Shown piece after piece: positions 46,431 through 55,553 of a DNA stretch of 64,000 bases. The stretch covers positions 1,550,001-1,614,000 of the forward strand of contig NZ_CP076413.1 of assembly GCF_021173085.1 (NCBI RefSeq). Reading direction: 5' to 3'. The notes beneath the pieces are model-generated. The model was not told the DNA's origin. It made no database searches and saw only the letters and a list, made by a program, of their open reading frames with translations. Source of the stretch: Ralstonia wenshanensis (lineage in GTDB: Bacteria; Pseudomonadota; Gammaproteobacteria; Burkholderiales; Burkholderiaceae). Position 1 is the stretch's first letter. Every line of letters begins with the position of its first letter. Both the position numbers and the translations under genes were made by a program.

Positions 46431-47411
46431 ATGTCCACGTTCAAGCACGCCTTGCGCATTGCCGCGCTTGCCGCCATTCCGATGGCACTGCTGCAAGCCG
46501 CACCGGCACTGGCCCAGGCCACCAAGTCGGTCGAAGTGCTGGCCATCGTTGAGCACCCGGCGCTCGACGCCATCCGCGACGGCGCCAAGGAACAACTCAA
46601 GGCCGAAGGTTTTGACGCAGGCAAGAACCTGAAGTGGGAATACCAGAGCGCACAAGGCAGCACTGCCACCGCCGCACAGATCGCCCGCAAGTTCATCGGC
46701 GACAAGCCGGACGCCATCATCGCCATCGCCACGCCGTCGGCGCAGGCTGTTGTGGCCGCCACCAAGTCCATCCCCGTCGTGTATTCGGGCGTGACCGATC
46801 CGGTTGCCGCGCAACTGGTCAAGAGCTGGGCGCCGACCGGCACCAACGTGACCGGCGTGTCCGACAAGCTGCCGCTGGACAAGCAGATTGCCCTGATCAA
46901 GCGCGTGGTGCCGAATGCCAAGCGCGTGGGCATGGTCTACAACCCGGGTGAAGCGAACTCGGTCGTGGTCGTCACTGAACTGAAGAAGCTGCTGTCAGCG
47001 GAAGGCATGACGCTGGTCGAATCGGCCGCACCGCGTACCGTGGACATCGCGCCGGCGGCCAAGAACCTGATCGGCAAGGTCGACGTGATCTACACGAACA
47101 CCGACAACAACGTGGTGTCGGCGTACGAATCGCTGGTGAAAGTGGCCAACGAAGCGAAGATTCCGCTGGTTGCCGGCGACACTGACAGCGTGAAGCGTGG
47201 TGCGATCGCTGCGCTGGGCATCAACTACTACAAGCTGGGCCAGCAGACCGGCAAGGTCGTCGCCCGCATCCTGAAGGGTGAGAAGCCGGGCGCGATTGCG
47301 TCGGCCGGCAGCACCGACCTGGAACTGTTCGTGAACGAAGGCGCGGCCAAGAAGCAAGGCGCGACCCTGTCGGCAGATCTGCTGAAGGACGCCAAGGAAG
47401 TCATCAAGTAA
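46431..47411 (+). CDS. ABC transporter substrate-binding protein (TrpX type)
   Basis: This is a periplasmic binding protein of 326 residues, ABC_sub_bind/DUF534 family. It has a signal peptide cut after ALA near residue 29, and the typical VEVLAIVEHPALDAIRDGAKEQL start. Later blocks are GVTDPVAAQLV and GDTDSVKRGAIAALGINYYKLG. The ATG is preceded by a strong AGGAGG. In streptococci the TrpXYZ homologues import tryptophan, whereas in proteobacteria the ligand is not established. It is followed by the permease gene after a 176-base gap. Confidence 0.87.
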   Translation: MSTFKHALRIAALAAIPMALLQAAPALAQATKSVEVLAIVEHPALDAIRDGAKEQLKAEGFDAGKNLKWEYQSAQGSTATAAQIARKFIGDKPDAIIAIATPSAQAVVAATKSIPVVYSGVTDPVAAQLVKSWAPTGTNVTGVSDKLPLDKQIALIKRVVPNAKRVGMVYNPGEANSVVVVTELKKLLSAEGMTLVESAAPRTVDIAPAAKNLIGKVDVIYTNTDNNVVSAYESLVKVANEAKIPLVAGDTDSVKRGAIAALGINYYKLGQQTGKVVARILKGEKPGAIASAGSTDLELFVNEGAAKKQGATLSADLLKDAKEVIK

Positions 47412-47587
47412 CTCGCAAGGCGCCGGGTCGGCTTCCGCCTGACGGAGCCGGCCTGGCGCGGGTCTGGCTGCCCGAGCCCCAACGCGGCTATCCGCCGCAT
47501 AATGGCCGGGCGCTTACGCTGCTACCCACAAGCGTCCCCCGTTCATTGCACACAGGCCGGTGCCCAATCACCGCGCCCCACTCTGTC

Positions 47588-48496
47588 ATGTCACTGTTTT
47601 CATTGCTCGGCGCCCTGGAGATCGGTCTGATCTTCAGCCTCGTGGCGCTCGGGGTGCTGATTTCCTTCCGCATCCTTAATTTCCCTGACCTCACTGTCGA
47701 CGGCAGCTTCCCGATGGGCGGCGCCGTGGCGGCCACGCTCATCGCCGGCGGCCACGATCCGTTCGTGTCGACGATGGGTGGCACCCTGGCCGGTGCCGCT
47801 GCCGGCTTCATCACGGGCTGGCTCAACGTGCGCCTGAAAATCATGGATCTGCTCGCCAGTATCCTGATGATGATCGCGCTGTACTCGGTCAACCTGCGCA
47901 TCATGGGCAAACCAAACGTGCCGCTCATCTCCGAGCCCACGGTCTTCTCGCTGCTGCAGCCGGAATGGATGCCCGACTACGTGTTCCGCCCCGTGCTGCT
48001 GGCTGTCGTGGTGGTAGTGGTCAAGCTGCTGGTGGACTGGTTCTTCTCCACGCAGATCGGCCTGTCGCTGCGCGCCACGGGCGCCAACCCGCGCATGGCC
48101 CGCGCCCAGGGCATCGCCACCGGCGCTGCCACGCTGGCCGGCATGGCGCTGTCGAACGCACTGGTAGCGCTTGCTGGAGCGCTCTACGCGCAAACGCAGG
48201 GCGGCGCCGATGTGTCGATGGGTATCGGCACCATCGTCATCGGCCTGGCCGCCGTCATCATCGGTGAGACCGTGCTGCCGGCCCGCCGCCTGGTGCTGAC
48301 CACGCTGGCCGTGGTGGTCGGCGCGATCCTGTATCGCTTCTTCATCGCCCTTGCGCTCAACAGCGATTTCATCGGCCTGCAGGCGCAGGATCTGAACATG
48401 GTGACCGCTGCGCTGGTGGTGATCGCCCTGGTGCTGCCCGGCATGCGTCGCAAGGTGTTCGGCAAGCTGGCCAAGACCGGTACCAAGGGGAACTGA
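47588..48496 (+). CDS. ABC transporter permease (TrpY type)
   Basis: This permease has 302 residues and about eight membrane helices, in the same superfamily as LivH/LivM-type subunits. The hallmark start IGLIFSLVALGVLISFRILNFPDLTVDGSF is present. It contains GASLRATGANPRMARAQGI-like coupling sequence (seen here as LRATGANPRMARAQG). It precedes the ATPase gene by one base. The substrate is probably an aromatic amino acid or nucleoside-like compound. Confidence 0.87.
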   Translation: MSLFSLLGALEIGLIFSLVALGVLISFRILNFPDLTVDGSFPMGGAVAATLIAGGHDPFVSTMGGTLAGAAAGFITGWLNVRLKIMDLLASILMMIALYSVNLRIMGKPNVPLISEPTVFSLLQPEWMPDYVFRPVLLAVVVVVVKLLVDWFFSTQIGLSLRATGANPRMARAQGIATGAATLAGMALSNALVALAGALYAQTQGGADVSMGIGTIVIGLAAVIIGETVLPARRLVLTTLAVVVGAILYRFFIALALNSDFIGLQAQDLNMVTAALVVIALVLPGMRRKVFGKLAKTGTKGN

Positions 48497-48497
48497 C

Positions 48498-49292
48498 ATG
48501 CTGAGCGCACAAGGACTCACCCTCACCTTCAACCCCGGCACGCCCATCGAGACGCGCGCGCTGCGCGGCTTGTCGCTCGAGATCCCGTCAGGCCAGTTCG
48601 TGGCCGTAATCGGCTCGAACGGCGCCGGCAAGTCGACGTTCCTGAACTCCATCAGCGGTGACTACATCGTCGATTCGGGCAGCATCACCATCGACGGCGA
48701 AGACGTCACGCGCAAGACCGCGTGGCAACGCGCCGACAAGGTCGCCCGCGTGTTCCAGGACCCGATGGCCGGCACCTGCGAAAACCTGACCATCGAAGAG
48801 AACATGTCGCTGGCCATGTGCCGCGGGCAGCGTCGCGGTTTCTCGTTCGCGACCAACCGCAAGTGGCGCGAGATTTTCCGCGAGCAACTGCGCCGGCTGG
48901 ACTTGGGCCTCGAAAACCGCCTGACCGATCGCATCGGCCTGCTCTCGGGTGGCCAGCGCCAGGCCGTGAGCCTGCTGATGGCCTCGCTGCAGCCGTCGCG
49001 CATCCTGCTGCTGGACGAGCACACCGCCGCGCTGGACCCGAAAACGGCCGCCTTCGTGCTGGAGCTGACCGCCAAGATCGTGTCGGAGAGCAAGCTGACG
49101 ACGATGATGGTGACGCACTCCATGCGCCAGGCGCTCGACTACGGCGATCGCACGGTGATGCTGCACCAGGGCAACGTGATCCTCGACGTGCAAGGCGAAG
49201 AACGCCGCGGCCTGGACGTGCCGCACCTGCTGCAGAAGTTCGAGGAAACGCGCGGCGCCAAGGTGGACGACGACGCGCTGTTGCTAGGCTGA
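48498..49292 (+). CDS. ABC transporter ATP-binding protein (TrpZ type)
   Basis: The ATPase has 264 residues. Walker A (GSNGAGKST), signature (LLSGGQRQ), Walker B (ILLLDEHTAAL) and the H-loop His (MVTHSMRQAL) are intact. The D-loop reads LDPKT. It follows its permease gene with a one-base gap. The Walker B 'DEHT' variant is common in this TrpZ group. It energises the importer encoded by the two preceding genes. Confidence 0.9.
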   Translation: MLSAQGLTLTFNPGTPIETRALRGLSLEIPSGQFVAVIGSNGAGKSTFLNSISGDYIVDSGSITIDGEDVTRKTAWQRADKVARVFQDPMAGTCENLTIEENMSLAMCRGQRRGFSFATNRKWREIFREQLRRLDLGLENRLTDRIGLLSGGQRQAVSLLMASLQPSRILLLDEHTAALDPKTAAFVLELTAKIVSESKLTTMMVTHSMRQALDYGDRTVMLHQGNVILDVQGEERRGLDVPHLLQKFEETRGAKVDDDALLLG

Positions 49293-49341
49293 TCCCGTTC
49301 CTGGGCGTCACCACGACGCTCAGGGCACATCACACACAGAC

Positions 49342-49363
49342 CGGGCTCCCTTAGCGGAGCCCG
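49342..49363 (+). terminator. Hairpin between the TrpXYZ-type operon and the J-domain gene
   Basis: CGGGCTCC (49342-49349) pairs with GGAGCCCG (49356-49363) around a six-base loop. Only a short ATTT follows, so termination is probable but imperfect. It lies between the ATPase gene and the next start codon. Confidence 0.5.
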
Positions 49364-49378
49364 CGACATTTCCGCTCC

Positions 49379-50479
49379 ATGACCAAGGCCCATCGCCCTG
49401 CCATCAGCATCGCGCCCGATCAGCATGCGGACGACTCATCAGCGCTGACAAAAGGCCAGAAAGCATTCAACGCGCTGATCAAGCAGATCGAGAATCGGCG
49501 CAAGCGGCTGGCGGATTGGGAGACGGCCACCGTTCAGTTCCAGAGCCGATATGCCGGCGAGTTCTTGCCGCTGGAGCGAAACCGCATCGCATTGCAGATC
49601 CGCCTTGTACGCAGCCTCGACCAGGTCTATGAGCACGACGGCTTTACCAAAGCCGAGCGCCGCAAGATATCCGCCCTCATCATCGATCTGACACGCGATC
49701 TGATCGATGAAGACACAAGCCTGAAGGCGCTTTACAACAAGTACAGCGGCACGGACTTCGACCTGGAAGCCGCGCTGCAAGCCGCAGAGATGAAGGCAAG
49801 ACTGGAGGCCGCCCTCGGCGTCGACCTGGGCGACGACGCGGATGTCCACTCAGAGGAAGCGCTACTGCAACGCGCCCGCGCGCACATCGAGCAACGCGCC
49901 GAGAAAAAGGCCGCCGCCGCAACCAAGCGTGAAGCCCGCCGGGCCGCGCGAAAGAAATCTCCGAAGCAACTTGCGGCAGAAGCGCGGGAAGAAGATGAAC
50001 AGGCGCAGATCAGCATCTCCATCCGCGAGGTCTATCGCAAGCTCGCCAGCGCCCTGCACCCCGACCGAGAGAGCGATCCGCAGGAGCGCGACCTGAAGAC
50101 GCGGCTCATGCAGCGCGTCAACGAGGCTTACGACAAGAACAACCTGCTGCAACTGCTGGAGTTGCAGCTTGAGCTGGAGCACATCGACCAGCGCTCGATC
50201 AACCAGATCAGCGAAGCGCGGCTGACGCATTACAACCAGATCCTGAAAGACCAGGTGCGCGAGCTGGACCGGCAGATCCATCGTGTCGAGACGACGTTTC
50301 GGTACACATACGGGTATCAGCGGTTCGGGGCACTTCCGCCGGACGCCATCTTGCAAAAGCTCGATATCGACATCGCAGCGCTGCGCCAACACGTCCGCAA
50401 TATCGAGCAGGACCTTGCCGCCTTTGACGATTTCAAAGACGTGCGGCGCATGCTGAAATCCCGCCCAGTGCTCGACTGA
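49379..50479 (+). CDS. Uncharacterised protein with a C-terminal J-domain-like region
   Basis: This is a 366-residue, almost all-helical, highly charged protein without signal peptide or membrane segment. Residues about 212-265 read as a J-domain, with VYRKLASALHPDRESDPQERDLKTR including the HPD tripeptide (227-229) required to stimulate DnaK. The remaining parts are coiled-coil-like (RRLADWETATVQ; QLELEHIDQRS). Classic DnaJ has the J-domain at the N-terminus, so this is an atypical J-protein. The function and client are unknown. Confidence 0.72.
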   Translation: MTKAHRPAISIAPDQHADDSSALTKGQKAFNALIKQIENRRKRLADWETATVQFQSRYAGEFLPLERNRIALQIRLVRSLDQVYEHDGFTKAERRKISALIIDLTRDLIDEDTSLKALYNKYSGTDFDLEAALQAAEMKARLEAALGVDLGDDADVHSEEALLQRARAHIEQRAEKKAAAATKREARRAARKKSPKQLAAEAREEDEQAQISISIREVYRKLASALHPDRESDPQERDLKTRLMQRVNEAYDKNNLLQLLELQLELEHIDQRSINQISEARLTHYNQILKDQVRELDRQIHRVETTFRYTYGYQRFGALPPDAILQKLDIDIAALRQHVRNIEQDLAAFDDFKDVRRMLKSRPVLD

Positions 50480-50512
50480 TGGCCTGTTGAGCTGCGCACC
50501 GATCCAACAGAA

Positions 50513-50540
50513 CGGGCACCCGAAGGTGCCCGTGTTCTTT
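50513..50540. terminator. Bidirectional terminator between the J-domain gene and the porin gene
   Basis: CGGGCACC (50513-50520) and GGTGCCCG (50525-50532) form an 8-bp stem with a CGAA loop. TGTTCTTT follows on the plus strand and GTTCTGTT on the minus strand. It separates convergent genes. Confidence 0.75.
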
Positions 50541-50563
50541 ACAGCGATCGTTCGATTGGCCGA

Positions 50564-51637
50564 TCAGAAGCGGTGCTGCAGGCCCATCGTCACGCCAACC
50601 TGGTTGTTGGCGTAGCCGATCACGTCGCGCGACAGGCTCACGTTCTGGCCGTTCTTGGCCTTGGCATAACCGGCAGACAGATACGCCGTCGTGCGCTTGG
50701 ACAGTGCGTACTGGCCGCGCACGGAGAACAGGATCGGATCGGCATCCGTGCCGTCCTTGATGTTCTGCTTGTACACCGCGCCGTACAGCGTGAAGGCCGG
50801 CGTCACGTCATAGCTGGCACCCGCCCAGTACATATCGCTGCGCAGGCTGGCGGCGGCCGTGGTAAAGGCGCGCTTGTAGTTGCGATAGCCCGCAAACAGC
50901 TTCAGTGCACCGAAATCGTAGCTGGCACCGGCATGGATGCCCTGGATGTAATCGGTCGTGTCTGCCGGCGTGGTGCTGGTGCCCGCGCCGTTCTGGCGAT
51001 CCCACGTGACTGCGGCCGAGAAGCCGCCCACGCTGTAGCCGACGCCCAGGTCGTACTTGGAGCTGCTCTTGAAGTTGCCGGCCGCCTCGCCAAAGCCCAC
51101 GGTGGCACCCAGCTTCAGACCGCCAAACTTGCCGTCATAGCGCACGGCGTTGGAGGCGCGCGAGAACAGGCCGTCCTTGCGATCGCCCGTGGCCGTGGAC
51201 GACGTGGCCCACGAGTAGTTCGGCGCGTAGCCCATCGGGTCGTACGGCAGCATGAAGTCGTACGTGGTCGTGAAGGTGCGACCTGCCACCACTTGCCCGA
51301 AGCCGCCCGCCAGACCAACCACCGCGCGGCGGTCGAACAGCGTGTTGTCGGTGTCGAGCTTGCCGGTGTCGATGGCGATGCCGCTTTCCAGGTTGAACAC
51401 AGCCTTCAGGCCGCCGCCCAGGTCTTCGGTGCCGCGCATGCCCCAGCGCGACGTGTTCTTGCCCCCCGAGACAAGGCGCGTGGCGCTGCCGCCGTTCGGG
51501 CCAGCGTGGTTCACGTACTCGATACCCGAATCCATGATCCCGTACAGGGTCACGTTGGAGGATTGTGCGGCGGCCGTGCCGGCCGTCGTCGCGGTGGCGA
51601 GCGCAACCACTGCCAGCGCCATCGAAGTCTTGTTCAT
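50564..51637 (-). CDS. Outer-membrane porin (porin_4 type)
   Basis: This is a general or solute-specific porin of 357 residues. A signal peptide is cut after AAA near residue 24 (SSNVTLYGIMDSGIEYV follows, the start of the first strand). The GTEDLGGGLKAVFNLESG block is typical of burkholderial porins, and the protein ends in an aromatic (HRF), as required for BAM insertion. It is divergent from a TctDE-like two-component system, which may control it. The specificity is not readable. Confidence 0.93.
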   Translation of the reverse strand: MNKTSMALAVVALATATTAGTAAAQSSNVTLYGIMDSGIEYVNHAGPNGGSATRLVSGGKNTSRWGMRGTEDLGGGLKAVFNLESGIAIDTGKLDTDNTLFDRRAVVGLAGGFGQVVAGRTFTTTYDFMLPYDPMGYAPNYSWATSSTATGDRKDGLFSRASNAVRYDGKFGGLKLGATVGFGEAAGNFKSSSKYDLGVGYSVGGFSAAVTWDRQNGAGTSTTPADTTDYIQGIHAGASYDFGALKLFAGYRNYKRAFTTAAASLRSDMYWAGASYDVTPAFTLYGAVYKQNIKDGTDADPILFSVRGQYALSKRTTAYLSAGYAKAKNGQNVSLSRDVIGYANNQVGVTMGLQHRF

Positions 51638-51716
51638 CAGGTCTCCCTTATTCGTTGTCCTTGCGCAAGAGCCCCGGTCACAGGGGCTTTGGGCGGGACG
51701 GATCGTATGAGGGGCG

Positions 51717-51734
51717 CACTTTCAGTTCACTTTC
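51717..51734. promoter_or_regulatory. Direct-repeat operator candidate before the porin gene
   Basis: CACTTTC occurs at 51717-51723 and again at 51728-51734, spaced by one helical turn (11 bases). OmpR-family regulators usually bind such direct repeats. The site lies about 80 bases before the porin start and faces the divergent response-regulator gene. This is a suggestion only. Confidence 0.3.
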
Positions 51735-51844
51735 GATTGGCGGGAAATTGCCGGTGTGTGTCGCGGCGTTCTCGGGGGTTTCCCTAGCTTCAAAACATGC
51801 GGCGATGTCTGTATTCCTCTGCGGCTGATTGAGAGACGTCCGAT

Positions 51845-52537
51845 ATGCGCATCCTGTTGGTGGAAGACAACCTGAAGCTGGCCAGCACGCTGGAAGAAGC
51901 CCTCGGCCAGGCCGGCTTCACGGTCGATTGCGTGCATGACGGCCACGCGGCCGACTTGCTGCTCACCACGCAGGACTACGCACTGGCCATCCTCGATATT
52001 GGCCTGCCCCGCCTTGACGGGCTGGAGGTGCTGCGCCGCTTGCGCGCCCGCAAGAACCCGCTGCCCGTGATGATCCTGACCGCACATGGCGCCGTGGAAG
52101 AACGCGTGCGCGGCCTGAACCTCGGGGCTGACGATTACCTTGCGAAACCGTTCGACCTGACCGAAGTGGAGGCCCGCGCCCGGGCGCTCATCCGCCGCAG
52201 CCACGGGCACGAGAGCACGCAGCTGCAATGCGGCCCGCTGCACTACGACGGCATCAGCGGGGCCTTCACGCTTCATGGCGAACTGCTCGCCCTCACCGGC
52301 CGCGAGCGCGCCGTGCTGGAGGTGCTGATGCTGCGCGATGGCCGCGCTGTCAACAAAGCCGCCATCTCGGAAAAGATCTTCAGCATCAACGAATCGGTCA
52401 ACGCCGATGCCATCGAGATCTACGTGCACCGCCTGCGCAAAAAACTCGACGGCAGCGGCGTGGCCATCGTCATGCTGCGCGGTCTCGGCTATCTGCTGGA
52501 AGCCACGCCCAGCACGACTGCGACCGCAGGCCGATGA
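51845..52537 (+). CDS. OmpR-family response regulator (TctD/QseB-like)
   Basis: The protein has 230 residues. The receiver domain has acidic residues (VED) near position 7-8, phosphoacceptor D51 (LAILDIGLPRLDGLEV) and Lys in DDYLAKPFDL. The C-terminal winged-helix domain has ALTGRERAVLEVLMLRDGRAVNKAAISEKIF. The stop overlaps the kinase ATG (ATGA). It likely controls the divergent porin gene or a transporter elsewhere. Confidence 0.9.
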   Translation: MRILLVEDNLKLASTLEEALGQAGFTVDCVHDGHAADLLLTTQDYALAILDIGLPRLDGLEVLRRLRARKNPLPVMILTAHGAVEERVRGLNLGADDYLAKPFDLTEVEARARALIRRSHGHESTQLQCGPLHYDGISGAFTLHGELLALTGRERAVLEVLMLRDGRAVNKAAISEKIFSINESVNADAIEIYVHRLRKKLDGSGVAIVMLRGLGYLLEATPSTTATAGR

Positions 52538-53952
52538 GCCCGCCCACCCTGCGCCGACAGCTTTCGTTCTGGCTGCTGCTGCCGCTCATGGGGCTGCTCG
52601 CGCTCGACGCGTGGCTTACGTACGCGCGGGCCATGACGGCTGCAAACGCCGCGTTCGACCGTACGCTCGAAGCGTCGCTCAAGGCCATGCGTGAGGGCGT
52701 GCGCCTTCGCGACAAGCAGTTCGCCATCGACCTGCCCTACCTCGCGCTGGACGTTCTGCAATCGGAAACCGGCAGCAGCGTCTTCTATCGCCTGACTGAT
52801 GCCAACGGCAAGACGCTGACCGGTTATGACGATCTGCCCATGCCGACCGGGCGGCGGCCGGCGCCCTATCGCTCCGTCTTTTACGACAGCCAATTCCAGG
52901 GCATGCCCGTGCGCCTGGCTGCGCAAGCCGTGCCCGTGCGCGACGCCCAGTCTGCCCAGATCCAGCTCGTGTGGCTGTTGGTGGGTGAGACCTTGGAGCC
53001 GCGCGAGGCGCTGGCGCACGAGATCCTGGCGGGCTCCCTCCAGCAAGAGGGCCTGCTCGTGGTGCTGGCGGTCGGCATTGTCTGGCTGGGTATCAGGCGG
53101 GGCCTGCGACCACTGCGCCAACTGAGCGAGACCGTTACCGGACGCGGTACCGATGAGCTTGCCCCGCTACCGCAGCAAGGCTTACCGGCGGAAGTGGCTC
53201 CGCTGGTCGAGGCCATCAATCAGTATGTGGCGCGCCTGCTGCGCATGGTGCAAGCCCGCAAGCGCTTCTTTGCCGACGCCGCACATCAATTGAAGACGCC
53301 GCTGGCCGTGATCCAGGCGCAGTCCGAACTCGCGCTGCGCGAGCCCGATGGAGAACGCATCCGCCGCCACCTTGAGCCGTTGCACGGCACCGTGCGCCAG
53401 GCCGCGCGGGGCGTGCAGCAGCTGCTGTCGCTCTCGCGCCTGGAGACCGACAGCGGCTACGCACCGCAGCTCCAGCCGCTGCGCCTGGACACACTGGCCG
53501 GCGATGTCGCGCTGGAACTGGCGCCCGTGGCCCGCAAATCCGGCGTCGACCTCGGCTTTGAAGGCGAACCCGTGACGATCGCGGGCGAATCCCAATGGCT
53601 GCAGGAACTGATCAGCAACCTGCTCGACAACGCCATCCTCTATGCGGGCAACGGCGCGCGCGTCACGCTGCGGGTCAAGCGGCAGGCGATGGCGATGCTC
53701 GGCGAGCAGGCCGTGCTGCAAGTGGAAGACGATGGCCCCGGCATTGCCGTGCCCGAGCGCGATGCTGTGTTCGGCCGTTTCTATCGCGGTGCGGCATCGG
53801 AAGGCCACGACGGCAGCGGGCTGGGGCTGGCGATCGTCCGCGAGATCGCTCGCCTGCACGGCGGCACGGTCGCGCTGTCTGAAACGCCCGGTGGGGGCCT
53901 GACCGTGAGCGTCTACCTGGCCCTGGCGTTGGCGGAGGACACGCCCGCCTGA
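52534..53952 (+). CDS. Sensor histidine kinase (TctE-like)
   Basis: The protein has 472 residues. Two membrane helices (about 11-32 and 170-190) enclose a periplasmic sensor loop of about 140 residues. The H-box is FFADAAHQLKTPLAVIQAQ, with phospho-His near residue 251, and the N-box (ELISNLLDNAILYAG) and G-box (GSGLGLAIVREIARLHGG) are intact. The start at 52534 overlaps the regulator stop. TctE homologues sense tricarboxylates, but this is not shown here. Confidence 0.9.
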   Translation: MSPPTLRRQLSFWLLLPLMGLLALDAWLTYARAMTAANAAFDRTLEASLKAMREGVRLRDKQFAIDLPYLALDVLQSETGSSVFYRLTDANGKTLTGYDDLPMPTGRRPAPYRSVFYDSQFQGMPVRLAAQAVPVRDAQSAQIQLVWLLVGETLEPREALAHEILAGSLQQEGLLVVLAVGIVWLGIRRGLRPLRQLSETVTGRGTDELAPLPQQGLPAEVAPLVEAINQYVARLLRMVQARKRFFADAAHQLKTPLAVIQAQSELALREPDGERIRRHLEPLHGTVRQAARGVQQLLSLSRLETDSGYAPQLQPLRLDTLAGDVALELAPVARKSGVDLGFEGEPVTIAGESQWLQELISNLLDNAILYAGNGARVTLRVKRQAMAMLGEQAVLQVEDDGPGIAVPERDAVFGRFYRGAASEGHDGSGLGLAIVREIARLHGGTVALSETPGGGLTVSVYLALALAEDTPA

Positions 53953-54393
53953 ACGCGGGTTGCTGCACGACAACATCGTCTTCCTAGCGCTCCACACAAC
54001 TGCCCAACGCCGTGCACCATTTGCGTGACGACGCGGCGCACCATTTCCACGCGCCCTGACCCGGCCCGCTGTTCCGCCAAAATTGGTTCCATCCGCGCTC
54101 TGTTATGCCCGCCGCACGTGGGCTGGCGCACGACCTAAACTCAAACACATCGCAACCACCACGCGATCGGCCGCCGAGCTTGCTCGGGCAAGGCATCCGG
54201 GGTTTTCCCTATTGTGGTGCCACGGGCCGCGCGCCCGTAGGCCGCGCCTGAGGTGTCGCTAAAAATGGCTCCATCAAATAACCAGGATTGGGTCCACTTT
54301 GCAGAACAATGAGCCGCTATAGTCCATCAACAATTCGTCACAACACGGCATGTTGACCGACCCGAAAGGATCGGAGAACGGCAGGAGGCAGCA
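53953..54393. promoter_or_regulatory. 441-bp upstream region of the polyamine-type operon with repeated TGGNNCCA sites
   Basis: No gene is seen. The region includes TGGTTCCA (54084-54091), TGGTGCCA (54215-54222), TGGCTCCA (54266-54273) and TGGGTCCA (54289-54296). The last two are 23 bases apart. A repeated GCACCATTT motif also occurs (about 54013 and 54043). These look like a regulator's binding sites for the following operon. Confidence 0.4.
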
Positions 54394-55482
54394 ATGAAGA
54401 CCGACGACGTGATCGTCAGCTTTCGCGGTGTACGCAAGACGTATGACGGCGAGACCCTCGTGGTCAAGCATCTGGACCTGGACATCTACCAGGGCGAATT
54501 CCTGACCCTGCTGGGCCCCTCCGGGTCGGGCAAGACCACGTGCCTGATGATGCTGGCCGGGTTCGAATTCCCGACCGGCGGTGAGATCCGCCTGGAAGGC
54601 GCGCTGCTCAACAACGTGCCGCCGCACAAGCGCAACATCGGCATGGTGTTCCAGAACTACGCGCTGTTTCCGCACCTGACGGTGGCGCAGAACGTGGAAT
54701 ACCCGCTGACGGTGCGCAAGATTCCCGCCAGCGAGCGTGCAGACCGCGTGCACAAGGCCCTGCAGATGGTCCGCATGGAAGGCTTTGCCAAGCGCTACCC
54801 CGCGCAGCTCTCGGGCGGCCAGCAGCAGCGTATTGCGCTGGCCCGCGCGCTGGTGTTCGAGCCCAAGCTCGTGCTGATGGACGAACCCCTGGGCGCGCTC
54901 GACAAGCAACTGCGTGAGCACATGCAGTACGAGCTGAAGTCGCTGCACGAAAAGCTGGGCGTGACCTTCGTCTACGTGACGCACGATCAGGGCGAGGCGC
55001 TCACCATGTCCGACCGCGTCGCTGTGTTCGACAAGGGCATCGTGCAGCAGCTCGACACCGTGGACAGCCTCTACGAACGCCCCTGCAACGAGTTCGTCGC
55101 CAACTTCATCGGCGACAGCAACACGCTGCGCGGCACCGTCACCCGCGTCGACGGCGACTACTGCGAACTGCAGCTCAACGACGGCGCCCGCATCATGGGC
55201 CGCAACATCGCCGGCGCCAACGTGGGTGCCACCGCCACCGGCTGCATCCGCCCCGAGCGCATGCGCCTGGCCGAGGGTGCCTCCGCTGCCGGCAATGCGA
55301 TCACCGGACAGACCCGCGGCCTCGTCTACTTTGGCGACCACGTGCGCATGCGCTGTGCCCTGCCCGATCAACCCGAATGTTTCGTGAAGGTGCCGCTGGG
55401 CACGCGCGCGCTCGAAGGCTTCGCACCCGGCGCACCGATCCAGCTTGAGTTCGCACCCGAACACCTGCGCGTTTTTGCATGA
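54394..55482 (+). CDS. ABC transporter ATP-binding protein (PotA/polyamine type)
   Basis: The ATPase has 362 residues. Walker A (GPSGSGKTT, residues 40-48), signature (LSGGQQQR), Walker B (VLMDEPLGALD) and H-loop (YVTHDQGEAL) are intact. A TOBE-type C-terminal domain follows (residues about 285-360). It opens the operon of ATPase, binding protein, permease, permease, which is typical of the spermidine/putrescine or opine transporter group. Substrate not determined. Confidence 0.92.
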   Translation: MKTDDVIVSFRGVRKTYDGETLVVKHLDLDIYQGEFLTLLGPSGSGKTTCLMMLAGFEFPTGGEIRLEGALLNNVPPHKRNIGMVFQNYALFPHLTVAQNVEYPLTVRKIPASERADRVHKALQMVRMEGFAKRYPAQLSGGQQQRIALARALVFEPKLVLMDEPLGALDKQLREHMQYELKSLHEKLGVTFVYVTHDQGEALTMSDRVAVFDKGIVQQLDTVDSLYERPCNEFVANFIGDSNTLRGTVTRVDGDYCELQLNDGARIMGRNIAGANVGATATGCIRPERMRLAEGASAAGNAITGQTRGLVYFGDHVRMRCALPDQPECFVKVPLGTRALEGFAPGAPIQLEFAPEHLRVFA

Positions 55483-55553
55483 CGCACGCGGGCAACCCTG
55501 CCCGCATGCCACGACCACACGTTGTACCCACACGCCAATAAGAGGAGCCAGGA

